Source: an uncultured Bacteroidales bacterium (GTDB taxonomy: Bacteria > Bacteroidota > Bacteroidia > Bacteroidales > UBA932). Taken from it: a stretch of DNA of 20,255 nucleotides. The stretch spans positions 1 to 20,255 of the forward strand of contig CAKVDS010000046.1 of NCBI GenBank assembly GCA_934726455.1. Direction: 5' to 3'. Below, piece after piece: positions 8,318 to 15,780 of this stretch; position 1 is the stretch's first letter; each line of letters begins with the position of its first letter. The notes below the pieces were generated by a model, which saw nothing but the letters and a program-made list of their open reading frames with translations, searched no databases and had not been told where the DNA came from. Made by a program: the position numbers and the translations under genes.

Positions 8318-9465
8318 TATTTTATAAATTTAATTCTACAATATCCAAGATCCCTCACGCCTCTGTCATCCTGATTGTGCGACCAGTAGATTTTGACCGT
8401 CTCGCCTCCAGTCAGGTCGCCGTCCGCACCTATGAGATTAGGGTACCAGGCCGGGGATTTGATGGAGCCGAGGATCTTGACCGGCTTCGACCAGTGCAGG
8501 GCATCGTCGCTGTATGTGATGACCACCCTCTTGCCCCAGGTGGCATAGACCATGACCCACTTTTTCAGATAGGTGTTCCACATCACTGAAGGGTTGGCCC
8601 CCGACATGGAGGTCAGGTTGTCTATGGCTATGTTCTCCCCTCCAAGCCCGGTCTTCCCGTCACAGGCCTCGATGGTGAAGCCGCTCCCGTCCCACTTCTT
8701 CCATGTGCCGGGAGCTCCGGCCGGATCGGAAGAGGCCGCCATGCAGAGGGTGTTGGCCCCGCTTGCGACCTTTCCCTGATAATAGCAGATATAACGGGAA
8801 TGCTCCGAATCCCAGACGACACAGCCGTCTCCAAGCCCCGTCCATGCCGGGGTGGCAGGTTTCGGATCCTTGTCGGTGATGATCGGCTGCGGATCGCGCC
8901 AGGTCGCGCCATAGTCGTCAGAGTAGACGACTCCGATGGACTTGTGTGCAGTCCCGCTGGCATCCCAGTGGCTTTCGGCATGGAAAAATCCCACATAACT
9001 GCCGGCTTTCCCAAGAGGAAAGACACCTATGAACCAAGAGCCACCGTCGTTGAACCCGTCTATGCGGACGAATTCCTTGCCCCAGATCTTGCTGGAGTTC
9101 ACAAGCTTGGAAATATGATCCTCAGGATACGGGGTGTCCCCCACCGTAAGCGCGTCCGTGGCTTCGCCCCAGAAGAGCTGCCACTGGTTGCCTTTCTTCA
9201 CCGGAATCAGTTTCCCGTCGGGCCAATAACCTTTCATGAATGTGCTTGAGGTCTGCTCAGCGACTTTTGTCTCGCCAAGTGCGACCTTGGCCTCGGCTAT
9301 TTCCGTCCAAGTCTCCTCCGGCTCATCAGGCTCTTCCGTGCCGGCGGTCTTGTTGGTCCACTTTGTCTGCGAAGGGTCTGGAGTCGGAATCCACTCCTTG
9401 GTACAGGAGACGGATGCCGACAACATCACGGCCGCCCCCAGGACAATCAGATTTTTTATTTCCAT
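8317..9465 (-). CDS. Beta-propeller lipoprotein (putative glycosidase, GH43/DUF4185-like)
   Basis: 382 residues. The SPII signal ends VSC (Cys21) and is followed by a Thr/Pro/Glu-rich tether (about 22-55). Propeller-like strands recur: WQLFWGEATDAL (95-106), GFFHAESHW (149-157), IGVVYSDDYGATW (167-179), GLGDGCVVWD (200-209), PSVMWNTYLKKWVMVYATWG, then TYSDDALHWS and a C-terminal strand LGYCRIKFIK. The SDD-x-G/A-x-x-W pattern resembles GH43, GH117, sialidase and DUF4185 (GH183-like) propellers. I cannot assign a single family. It begins inside the end of susD (overlap ATGGAAATAA, 10 bp) and its stop overlaps the GH110 start, so it is translated in step with both. This position directly after susD is often held by a surface glycan-binding protein or surface enzyme, and a lipid anchor fits either. 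Catalytic residues are not assigned. Confidence 0.68.
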   Translation of the reverse strand: MEIKNLIVLGAAVMLSASVSCTKEWIPTPDPSQTKWTNKTAGTEEPDEPEETWTEIAEAKVALGETKVAEQTSSTFMKGYWPDGKLIPVKKGNQWQLFWGEATDALTVGDTPYPEDHISKLVNSSKIWGKEFVRIDGFNDGGSWFIGVFPLGKAGSYVGFFHAESHWDASGTAHKSIGVVYSDDYGATWRDPQPIITDKDPKPATPAWTGLGDGCVVWDSEHSRYICYYQGKVASGANTLCMAASSDPAGAPGTWKKWDGSGFTIEACDGKTGLGGENIAIDNLTSMSGANPSVMWNTYLKKWVMVYATWGKRVVITYSDDALHWSKPVKILGSIKSPAWYPNLIGADGDLTGGETVKIYWSHNQDDRGVRDLGYCRIKFIK

Positions 9466-11039
9466 AGCGGATTCTGCTCTATCGCCCCGTGAGAGGCGTC
9501 TATCACTGACTGAGGTATAGGGAATATGGAGTGCTTCTCCTGACAGTTTTCACGCACCGCATCATAGCTGGCCTTGAACTTTTCGTCAAGACCGACGGAG
9601 CGGAAGGCCTCCTGAAGTTTGCCGAAACGGACAAGATCCGCCCAGCGGTGTCCCTCGAAGCAGAGCTCAAGGCTGCGCTCCTTGAGGATGACCTCATCGA
9701 AAGCCGCACCGGATGACATCGGGAGATCCACTCCCGGAGCCGGGGTGTTGATGTCCTTGCCGAACCCGCGGCGGCGCACCTGGTTGACGCACTCGAGAGC
9801 CTCCGGTGACGGAGAGCCGTCGGCGCGGTTCTCGGCCTCGGCATACATCAGGAGCACATCGGCATAGCGGATGATAGGGAAATTGATGTTGTTGCACCAG
9901 TTTGCCCACGTCTCGCCGCGCTCGGACTTGTCGAGAGGGTGGCGGAACTTGTAGACCCAGTAGTTGTCCTTGTAGTTCTCATCGCCCATGACCATCTCGG
10001 CCTTGCCGGTCTCCTTGCTCACTGCGATGTGGCCGCCCGCGTTGACCGCCTCCCTGCGGAGGTCGGCCGGATCGAACTTGTCATACATCTCCTTGAATGT
10101 ACGGACCTGTGCCCAGTAGGCGCTCTGCTCGTGAGGTACTCCGTCCACGGTGCCGACCTGGCCGCCGTAGAGTGAGTTGCTGGTCGTGTTGTCGAACTCC
10201 ACATCGAAGATGTACTCGCTGTTGTGCTCGTGCTTGCCGTCGAACTGGGAGAAATAGTCCTTGACCAGAGCGTATTTCCCGCTCGCTATGACTTCCTTGC
10301 ATGCTTTCGCCGCAAGGGCCGCGGCGGACTTGTCCTCAAGAGGCTTGCCTGACATCTGGAGGTAAGCGCGGGCCTTGAGGGCGGTGGCGGCATATTTCGT
10401 GGCGTGCCCTACCGTGTTCTCCACCGGAAGAAGTTCCTCGGCCGTCTCGTAATCGCTTATGACCTGAGCATAAACTTCAGAGAGGGAAGCTTTGCGGGTG
10501 TCGAGCTTGGAGATGTCCGTGGTCTCGTTCAGCACGAGCGGAACCTCCCCGTAATAGCGTGCGAGCTGGAAATAGAACCATGCACGCAGGAAGTGGGCCT
10601 CGCCCAGAATCCTCGCCCTGTCGGATTCGGAAACCTGGTCTCCGGTGTAAGCGTTGAGCCTGTCTATCACGACATTGGCCCGCTGGATGCCGAGGTACTG
10701 CATGAACCAGACCTTCTCCACGAAGAGGTTCTCCGGGGTGTAGGTGTAGTTGCCGATGAGGTCCTCGCCGTTGTTGCCCGATGAGACATAGGCCTCGTCG
10801 GTGCCGATGCGGCCCCAGTACATGAAGCCGGTGAAATAGTCGCCGTAGCGGTGCTGGGCATCCCATTCCACAGAGGTGAAGGTGTAGTAGACACCGGTGA
10901 GCGCCATGTCGAAGTCGCTCGTGTTCCTGAAGAAGTTGTTTGTCGTTATGTTGCTCTCCACCTTGGTCTCCAGGAAGTCGGCGCATGAGCAGATGGCCGC
11001 CGAGGCGAAGATAACCGCAAATATTCTTTTAGCTTTCAT
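9456..11039 (-). CDS. susD: SusD/RagB-family outer-membrane glycan-binding lipoprotein
   Basis: 527 residues with SPII signal MKAKRIFAVIFASAAICSC (Cys19) followed by ADFLETKVESN, the typical SusD start. The N-terminal SusD-like part carries tetratricopeptide-type helices, including ILGEAHFLRAWFYFQLARYYGEVPLV. The C-terminal RagB/SusD part has NFPIIRYADVLLMYAEAENRA, CVNQVRRRGF, and the closing stretch HSIFPIPQSVIDA with the usual N-PLWK end. SusD proteins cap the SusC transporter and bind the oligosaccharide at the cell surface. The gene starts 12 bp after susC behind a perfect AGGAGG sequence, which is unusual for Bacteroidetes. It is a family homologue rather than the starch-specific SusD; sequence alone does not reveal the ligand. 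Confidence 0.95.
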   Translation of the reverse strand: MKAKRIFAVIFASAAICSCADFLETKVESNITTNNFFRNTSDFDMALTGVYYTFTSVEWDAQHRYGDYFTGFMYWGRIGTDEAYVSSGNNGEDLIGNYTYTPENLFVEKVWFMQYLGIQRANVVIDRLNAYTGDQVSESDRARILGEAHFLRAWFYFQLARYYGEVPLVLNETTDISKLDTRKASLSEVYAQVISDYETAEELLPVENTVGHATKYAATALKARAYLQMSGKPLEDKSAAALAAKACKEVIASGKYALVKDYFSQFDGKHEHNSEYIFDVEFDNTTSNSLYGGQVGTVDGVPHEQSAYWAQVRTFKEMYDKFDPADLRREAVNAGGHIAVSKETGKAEMVMGDENYKDNYWVYKFRHPLDKSERGETWANWCNNINFPIIRYADVLLMYAEAENRADGSPSPEALECVNQVRRRGFGKDINTPAPGVDLPMSSGAAFDEVILKERSLELCFEGHRWADLVRFGKLQEAFRSVGLDEKFKASYDAVRENCQEKHSIFPIPQSVIDASHGAIEQNPLWK

Positions 11040-11047
11040 TGTCCTGT

Positions 11048-11053
11048 CCTCCT
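11048..11053 (-). promoter_or_regulatory. Perfect Shine-Dalgarno sequence for susD
   Basis: AGGAGG on the - strand overlaps the TAG stop of susC and lies 8 bases before the susD ATG. Bacteroidetes rarely rely on such strong Shine-Dalgarno sequences, and the other genes of this operon show none. It would allow efficient re-initiation after SusC translation. Confidence 0.55.
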
Positions 11054-14000
11054 ATTTGAATGAAAGGTTGACACCGAGGGTGATTGTCCTGGCGTGAGGG
11101 AAGTTGCCGTAGTCGAAGCCCTGCGAAAGTATCGCGGAAGCGCTGCTCTGGCTGATTCCGACCTCCGGGTCGTAGCCGGAGTACTTGGTGAAGGTGTAGA
11201 TGTTGTCGGCTGAGACATAGATCTTGCAGCCTTCGACATGCTTCGCCCTTGCAAGGAGCCTGCTCGGAAGAGTGTAGGTGAACCTTGCGGATGAGAATCT
11301 CAGGTAGGAAGCGTCCTCGACGAAAGCCGAAGAGACGAGTCCCTTGGAGATATGCGCATAGTAGCGGGATGACTGGTTCTCCACCGTCCAGCGGTCGTTC
11401 CATTTGGCGATCTGGTTGGACCCGTCGCCGTTGAAGAATCCGATCATCGCGTAGTTGGCATTGTAGAGGTCGTTGCCGTATGAATACTGGAAACCGAGGT
11501 AGAGGTTGAAGGCCTTCCAGTTGAAAGTCGTGGAGAACGCCCCGTAGAACTTCGGCAGGAAGTTGCCGATGACCTCGCGGTCGTTGTCATCGATCTTGCC
11601 GTTGCCGTCACGATCCCAGAGCTTGATAGAGCCAGGCTGTTCGCCTACTCCCTGGACAGGGACTCCTTCCTTGACAGTATAGAGGTATGTCCCCGGCTTG
11701 GAAGGGTTCTCCTTGGCGGTGAACTCGTCAAGCTGGTAAAGTCCGATGGCGCGGTAGCCGTAGAACTCGCCCACACTGCCGCCCTCGCGGAGGATGACGG
11801 CGTTCTGGCCGCCGAGACAGTTGATACCCAGATAGATAGGAGCGCCGTCCTGGCCGAGCTTGAGGATGCGGGAGTTGTTGTGGCTGATGTTGCCGCTGAA
11901 AGTCCACTGGAAGTCACGGCTGTCGATGAGGGTTGCGTCCATGGAGAACTCGACTCCCATGTTGCGGATGCTGCCCACGTTCTGCCATGCCTTGGTGTAA
12001 CCTGAGATGTTGAGCACCGGGGCGTCGAGCAAGAGGTCGCGGGTGGTCTTGTGATAGAGGTCGAGGTCGAAGTGGAGCCTCTCGTCGAGGACGCCGAACT
12101 CAAGGCCGAGGTTGTACTCAAGGGTCTTTTCCCAGGTGAGGTTCTCGTTGGCGAGGGTCACAGGGGACTGGCCGATGCTGATGCCGGTGCCGAATGCGGT
12201 GCTGGTGGTGTAGAGCTGCGCAAACGAGCCGGAAGTAGGGACGTTGGAGTTGCCCACCTCACCTACGGAAGCCCTGAACTTGAGGGTGCTGATGGCCCGG
12301 TTGTACTTGAGGAACTCTTCCTGCTTGGCGTTCCAGGCGAACGCTCCGGAGAAGAACGAGCCCCACTTGTTCTTGAGGAACGTGGACGTGCCGTCACGGC
12401 GGAAAGTGAATGTCCCGATGTAACGGTCATCGTAGGCATAGTTGCCGCGGAAGATGAAGGAGAGCATCGAACCGGTGCTCGTGTTGGAGTAGGAGTGGAA
12501 GTCCTTGGCGAGCGAGAGGTTGTTGTAGCCGAGGGACTCGTTGGAGAACGATGAGGCCTCGGTGGCGTTGTAGTAGTAGCGCGAACCCTGTTCGGTGACG
12601 CCGGCCATGATGTTGAGACGGTGCTTGCCCGCGAACACCGGCGACCAGGTGAGGGTGTTCTCGTTGAGCCAGCCGAAGCTGGAGATGTTGGCCATGACGG
12701 CCTGGGCGTTGTAGAGGTAGCCGCGCGGGGTCGTGGTCGGGTAGAACTGTTTGTCCTCCATCGAGTAGTTGTCGAAGCCGGCGGTGACCTTGAGGACAAG
12801 GTCGTCCAGGATGTTGTACTGGAGATATGAGTTGGCGATGGTCCTGCTCAGGATCTTCTTCATCTTGATGTCGTTGGCCATCGTCACAGGGTTCTGCTTG
12901 TTGGAGTCGTTGAAATTGTTGATCATGTACTGCTCCACCCCGGCCCTGCGGAACATGGTCTGGGTCTGCTCGTCGCGCAGGTCGAAAGGCTGCGAGAGGA
13001 GGGCGCTCATGATGGTGCCCACCGCGGTGCCGTCGCCTCCGGAGGTCGGCACGCCGTCATCGATGATGCGGCTGAAGTTGATGTCAGCCCCGACCTTGAG
13101 CCTGTCGGAGAAGCTGTGGTCGATGTTCATCTTGGTGGTGAGCTTCTGCCAGTCGGTGCAGATGATGATGGACTCGTTCTGCATGTATGAGCCGCTGACG
13201 AGGAAGTTGGTCTTGTCAGTGGAATGCTGGAGCGAGAGGTTGTGGTTGTGGATGAATCCGGTACGGTAGATCCGGTCCTGCCAGTCGATGCTCTGGATCC
13301 TGTCGTAGTCGAAATTGCGCAGGTTGCCGTCGGCATCGCTGAAGAGCAGGTAGGCGGGGTTTGTCTCGTTCATCATGGAGGCATATCCCTTGAAGTCGAG
13401 CATGTCGTACTTGTGCGGAAGGTTCTGGACGCTGACATATCCGTTGTACTGGATGCGTCCGTTGGAGGCGCGGCCCTTCTTGGTCGTGATCATGATGACG
13501 CCGTTGGCGCCGCGGTTGCCGTAGATGGCTGTGGACGATGCGTCCTTGAGGACCTCGATGGAAGCGATGTCCTCGGTATTGATCATCGAGAGGGAGCTCA
13601 TCTGCGAGTCCAGTCCGGACATTCCCATGCCGGAGGAAGTGGATACGTCACTGAGCGGGAAACCGTCCACCACTATGAGAGGGGAGGTTGAACCCGACAG
13701 GGAAGCGGCACCGCGGATGAGCATCTTGGAAGCCGCACCCGGCTGGCCGCTGGTGGAGGAGACCATGAGTCCCGCGACCCCGCCCTTGAGGGCGTCGTCC
13801 ACAGAGAACATCACATGGTTCTTGAGGTTGTCGGACTTGATGGAGGCCACAGAGCCGGTCAAGTCCTGACGGCGGGCCGTACCATAACCGATCACCACTG
13901 CATTGTCAAGAATCTCCGAGTCGGACTCGAGGACAAAATCGAGGACGGTCTTGCCGGAGACTGCCTGCTCCTTGTCCTGATAGCCGATCAGGGACGCCAC

Positions 14001-14213
14001 CAGAATGGCGTCAGCCGATTTGACGGTGATAGAGTACCGCCCGTCATCATCTGTCGTCGCTCCGTTCATGGTGCCTTTCTGGAAAACATTGGCCCACGAA
14101 ATCGGCTCACCGTGACTGTCCGTCACACGACCGGTGATCTTAATCTGCTGCGCAAAGGCAGCGGCCCCCGCTGATGCGAGAAGCATCAGAGAGACAAGAA
14201 ACCGTTTCATCAT
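11052..14213 (-). CDS. susC: SusC/RagA-family TonB-dependent outer-membrane transporter
   Basis: 1053 residues. The signal peptide MMKRFLVSLMLLASAGAAAFAQ is followed by a carboxypeptidase-regulatory-like domain (about 24-97, KITGRVTDSHGEPISWANVF), a TonB-box region ILDNAVVIGYGT (101-112), a plug with DALKGGVAGLMV (130-141), GAASKMLIRGAASL (159-172) and PLIVVDGFPL (178-187), then a 22-strand-type barrel ending in the aromatic strand RTITLGVNLSFK. It imports oligosaccharides through the outer membrane using TonB energy together with the SusD lid. Length is normal for the family. Two ATGs lie in tandem at the start (14213 and 14210); the first is used here. It lies 75 bp behind the PKD lipoprotein gene with a strong stem-loop between them and no clear promoter of its own. 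Substrate unknown. Confidence 0.96.
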   Translation of the reverse strand: MMKRFLVSLMLLASAGAAAFAQQIKITGRVTDSHGEPISWANVFQKGTMNGATTDDDGRYSITVKSADAILVASLIGYQDKEQAVSGKTVLDFVLESDSEILDNAVVIGYGTARRQDLTGSVASIKSDNLKNHVMFSVDDALKGGVAGLMVSSTSGQPGAASKMLIRGAASLSGSTSPLIVVDGFPLSDVSTSSGMGMSGLDSQMSSLSMINTEDIASIEVLKDASSTAIYGNRGANGVIMITTKKGRASNGRIQYNGYVSVQNLPHKYDMLDFKGYASMMNETNPAYLLFSDADGNLRNFDYDRIQSIDWQDRIYRTGFIHNHNLSLQHSTDKTNFLVSGSYMQNESIIICTDWQKLTTKMNIDHSFSDRLKVGADINFSRIIDDGVPTSGGDGTAVGTIMSALLSQPFDLRDEQTQTMFRRAGVEQYMINNFNDSNKQNPVTMANDIKMKKILSRTIANSYLQYNILDDLVLKVTAGFDNYSMEDKQFYPTTTPRGYLYNAQAVMANISSFGWLNENTLTWSPVFAGKHRLNIMAGVTEQGSRYYYNATEASSFSNESLGYNNLSLAKDFHSYSNTSTGSMLSFIFRGNYAYDDRYIGTFTFRRDGTSTFLKNKWGSFFSGAFAWNAKQEEFLKYNRAISTLKFRASVGEVGNSNVPTSGSFAQLYTTSTAFGTGISIGQSPVTLANENLTWEKTLEYNLGLEFGVLDERLHFDLDLYHKTTRDLLLDAPVLNISGYTKAWQNVGSIRNMGVEFSMDATLIDSRDFQWTFSGNISHNNSRILKLGQDGAPIYLGINCLGGQNAVILREGGSVGEFYGYRAIGLYQLDEFTAKENPSKPGTYLYTVKEGVPVQGVGEQPGSIKLWDRDGNGKIDDNDREVIGNFLPKFYGAFSTTFNWKAFNLYLGFQYSYGNDLYNANYAMIGFFNGDGSNQIAKWNDRWTVENQSSRYYAHISKGLVSSAFVEDASYLRFSSARFTYTLPSRLLARAKHVEGCKIYVSADNIYTFTKYSGYDPEVGISQSSASAILSQGFDYGNFPHARTITLGVNLSFK

Positions 14214-14236
14214 TTGTCCGGGTAAAACTTTTTAGA

Positions 14237-14267
14237 ATGCAGTGCGCCCTTCGCCGGCGCACTGCAT
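14237..14267. promoter_or_regulatory. Perfect 12-bp intercistronic stem-loop before susC
   Basis: ATGCAGTGCGCC (14237-14248) and GGCGCACTGCAT (14256-14267) are perfect reverse complements around a 7-base loop. The structure fills the gap between the PKD lipoprotein gene and susC. No T tract follows on either strand, so it is not a standard terminator. It may act as an mRNA processing or protection element, or as a partial terminator setting the ratio of the lipoprotein to SusC. Confidence 0.7.
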
Positions 14268-14288
14268 AAGGAATAAAAACAACTCTTA

Positions 14289-15593
14289 TTATTCTTCTAT
14301 AAGATTGAGCTGGAAATCATCGAAGTAGAACACGGCATCCACACCGGTCACACCGAGGGCGATGTAGCAGTTCTTCAGGACATCGCCAGGATTGCCGCCG
14401 TTCTCAAGGGTGAACTCGAAAGAGTATTTCTTCCAGTCACCGGTGATCAGGTTCTCGAACCACACGTCGGTCTCGCTCTCGGCCTGCATGGTGGTGATGC
14501 CGCCGGCCCAGATGGATGTCTGTGCGCCTTCTGTCTTGAATGTCTCGCCAGGGAATACCTCGCTCCATGCGTCTGAAGCCTTGAGGTTGCGCATAGGGTC
14601 GTGGAGCCAGTCAGGAATCCAGTTGAAGACATTGACCCATGAGATGATGGCGGCAAGTTCGCCCTTGTTCTTTGCGAAAGCGGCAAGGCTTCCCTCTCCC
14701 ATCTTGGCGGCCTCGGCCTTGGCCCAGAAAGACAGTTCGTATTTCTGTCCCACCACCATCCTGGCGTTGTTGGACCAGTTGTTCCTGTGCGCCATCTCGA
14801 AAGCCTGATTCTGATCGGTCAGGGCATTGATGCCCTTGGCATCGACCCTGAGGCTGTGTGCGGTGCCATGGGCTCCGCCGTCGGCCACTGAAAGGCATGC
14901 GTCCGTGCTCTCCTTGAACCAACCGTACCATGCGAGGTTGGATGTAGCGGCCTCGAAATCAAAGGCACTGTACTCATCGTTGACGAGAAGAGGGTAGTTG
15001 CCGGCGATGAGGGTGGTCTCAAGGTTGAGTTTCGCCCCGTCGATGTCGCGGGTCACGGTGCAGGTCACCTTGACATTGTTGTCCTGCTCGTTCCACACAA
15101 CCTTAGGTGAGGCGTCGGTGGAAGTCGCAGGGGTTCCGCCAGGGAATGTCCACTCATAAGTGACATTGCCTCCGGCGTTCTTGAAGTCGGCGAGGGAGAA
15201 TGTGACTTCGCTCCCCTTCTTGGCGCAGCCCTTAGGGGTGAGGCCCTCGACCTTGATGCTTGCGGAGAACTCGTCCTTGATGTCGATCTCCTTGGTCACC
15301 TCGTCTTTGGACCCGTCAGCATAGTTCACGGTGAGGGTCACGGCTTTCTTTCCGGATTTGTTGAAGACCACATCCACTATGGCTTCAGAAGAAGTCGCCG
15401 GCGCAGCATCCTGGAAAGTCCAGGTGCGGGACTGTACATTGATTGACTGATCCTCGAAAGTCACTTTCTCTCCAAGAAGGGCCTCCTCCGGGATCACATA
15501 CTGGAAATCCTTGTCGATAGGGGCATCCTCTTTCTTGCAGGAGACTGCGAGGACGAGACTGCACAGGGCAGCGAAAGTAAAAAATCTTTTCAT
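14289..15593 (-). CDS. PKD-domain surface lipoprotein with C-terminal CBM-like domain (putative glycan-binding protein)
   Basis: 434 residues from the ATG at 15593. That start gives a clean SPII signal, MKRFFTFAALCSLVLAVSC (Cys19), whereas an upstream ATG at 15713 would add 40 residues that hide it. After the acidic export-like tail KKEDAPIDKD come two PKD-type Ig domains (about 30-107 and 111-200) with matching cores WTFQDAAPATS and WTFPGGTPATS. A C-terminal half (about 206-434) follows with CBM4/9-like jelly-roll features: FDFEAATSNLAWYGWF, GTAHSLRVDAKG, YELSFWAKAEA, DWKKYSFEFTLENGG and the closing DAVFYFDDFQLNLIEE. It probably binds the target glycan at the cell surface. It is the first gene of the operon, upstream of susC, whereas such proteins usually follow susD. 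No catalytic motif was recognised. Confidence 0.8.
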   Translation of the reverse strand: MKRFFTFAALCSLVLAVSCKKEDAPIDKDFQYVIPEEALLGEKVTFEDQSINVQSRTWTFQDAAPATSSEAIVDVVFNKSGKKAVTLTVNYADGSKDEVTKEIDIKDEFSASIKVEGLTPKGCAKKGSEVTFSLADFKNAGGNVTYEWTFPGGTPATSTDASPKVVWNEQDNNVKVTCTVTRDIDGAKLNLETTLIAGNYPLLVNDEYSAFDFEAATSNLAWYGWFKESTDACLSVADGGAHGTAHSLRVDAKGINALTDQNQAFEMAHRNNWSNNARMVVGQKYELSFWAKAEAAKMGEGSLAAFAKNKGELAAIISWVNVFNWIPDWLHDPMRNLKASDAWSEVFPGETFKTEGAQTSIWAGGITTMQAESETDVWFENLITGDWKKYSFEFTLENGGNPGDVLKNCYIALGVTGVDAVFYFDDFQLNLIEE

Positions 15594-15780
15594 TTCAATT
15601 AGTATTAGTGCAAGTGTTTTAAGCAGGACGCAGCAGCCATCCGCCGAATCCGGGCACAATAATAATGGACGGGAGGGCAAGGACAGTTTCACAAATCGTT
15701 CATATTTCCGCAATTCTGCAAAAAACTGGATTCACGGCCACTGCCAGACTTGCGGCCACCCAAACCTAAACAGATGACAT
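15594..15780 (-). promoter_or_regulatory. Promoter region of the polysaccharide operon
   Basis: This 187-bp gap lies between the HTCS gene and the first operon gene. On the - strand TAGGTTTG (15761-15768) matches the -7 consensus TAnnTTTG exactly, just after the HTCS stop. A second, one-mismatch box TATTATTG lies at 15657-15664. No clear -33 box accompanies the first. Between them are GCGGAAAT (complement of 15704-15711) and TTTTTGCAGA (complement of 15715-15724), both of which recur before the HTCS gene and could be regulator sites. Which start is used cannot be decided here. Confidence 0.45.

Noticed and set aside
15594..15713. N-terminal extension of the PKD lipoprotein from an ATG at 15713
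   Set aside because: The extension would bury the lipoprotein signal and covers the likely promoter region.
15720..15747. Terminator after the HTCS gene (CTGG/CCAG stem followed by six T on the - strand)
   Set aside because: Only four pairs around a 14-base loop; too weak to call, and the T tract overlaps the shared regulatory element.
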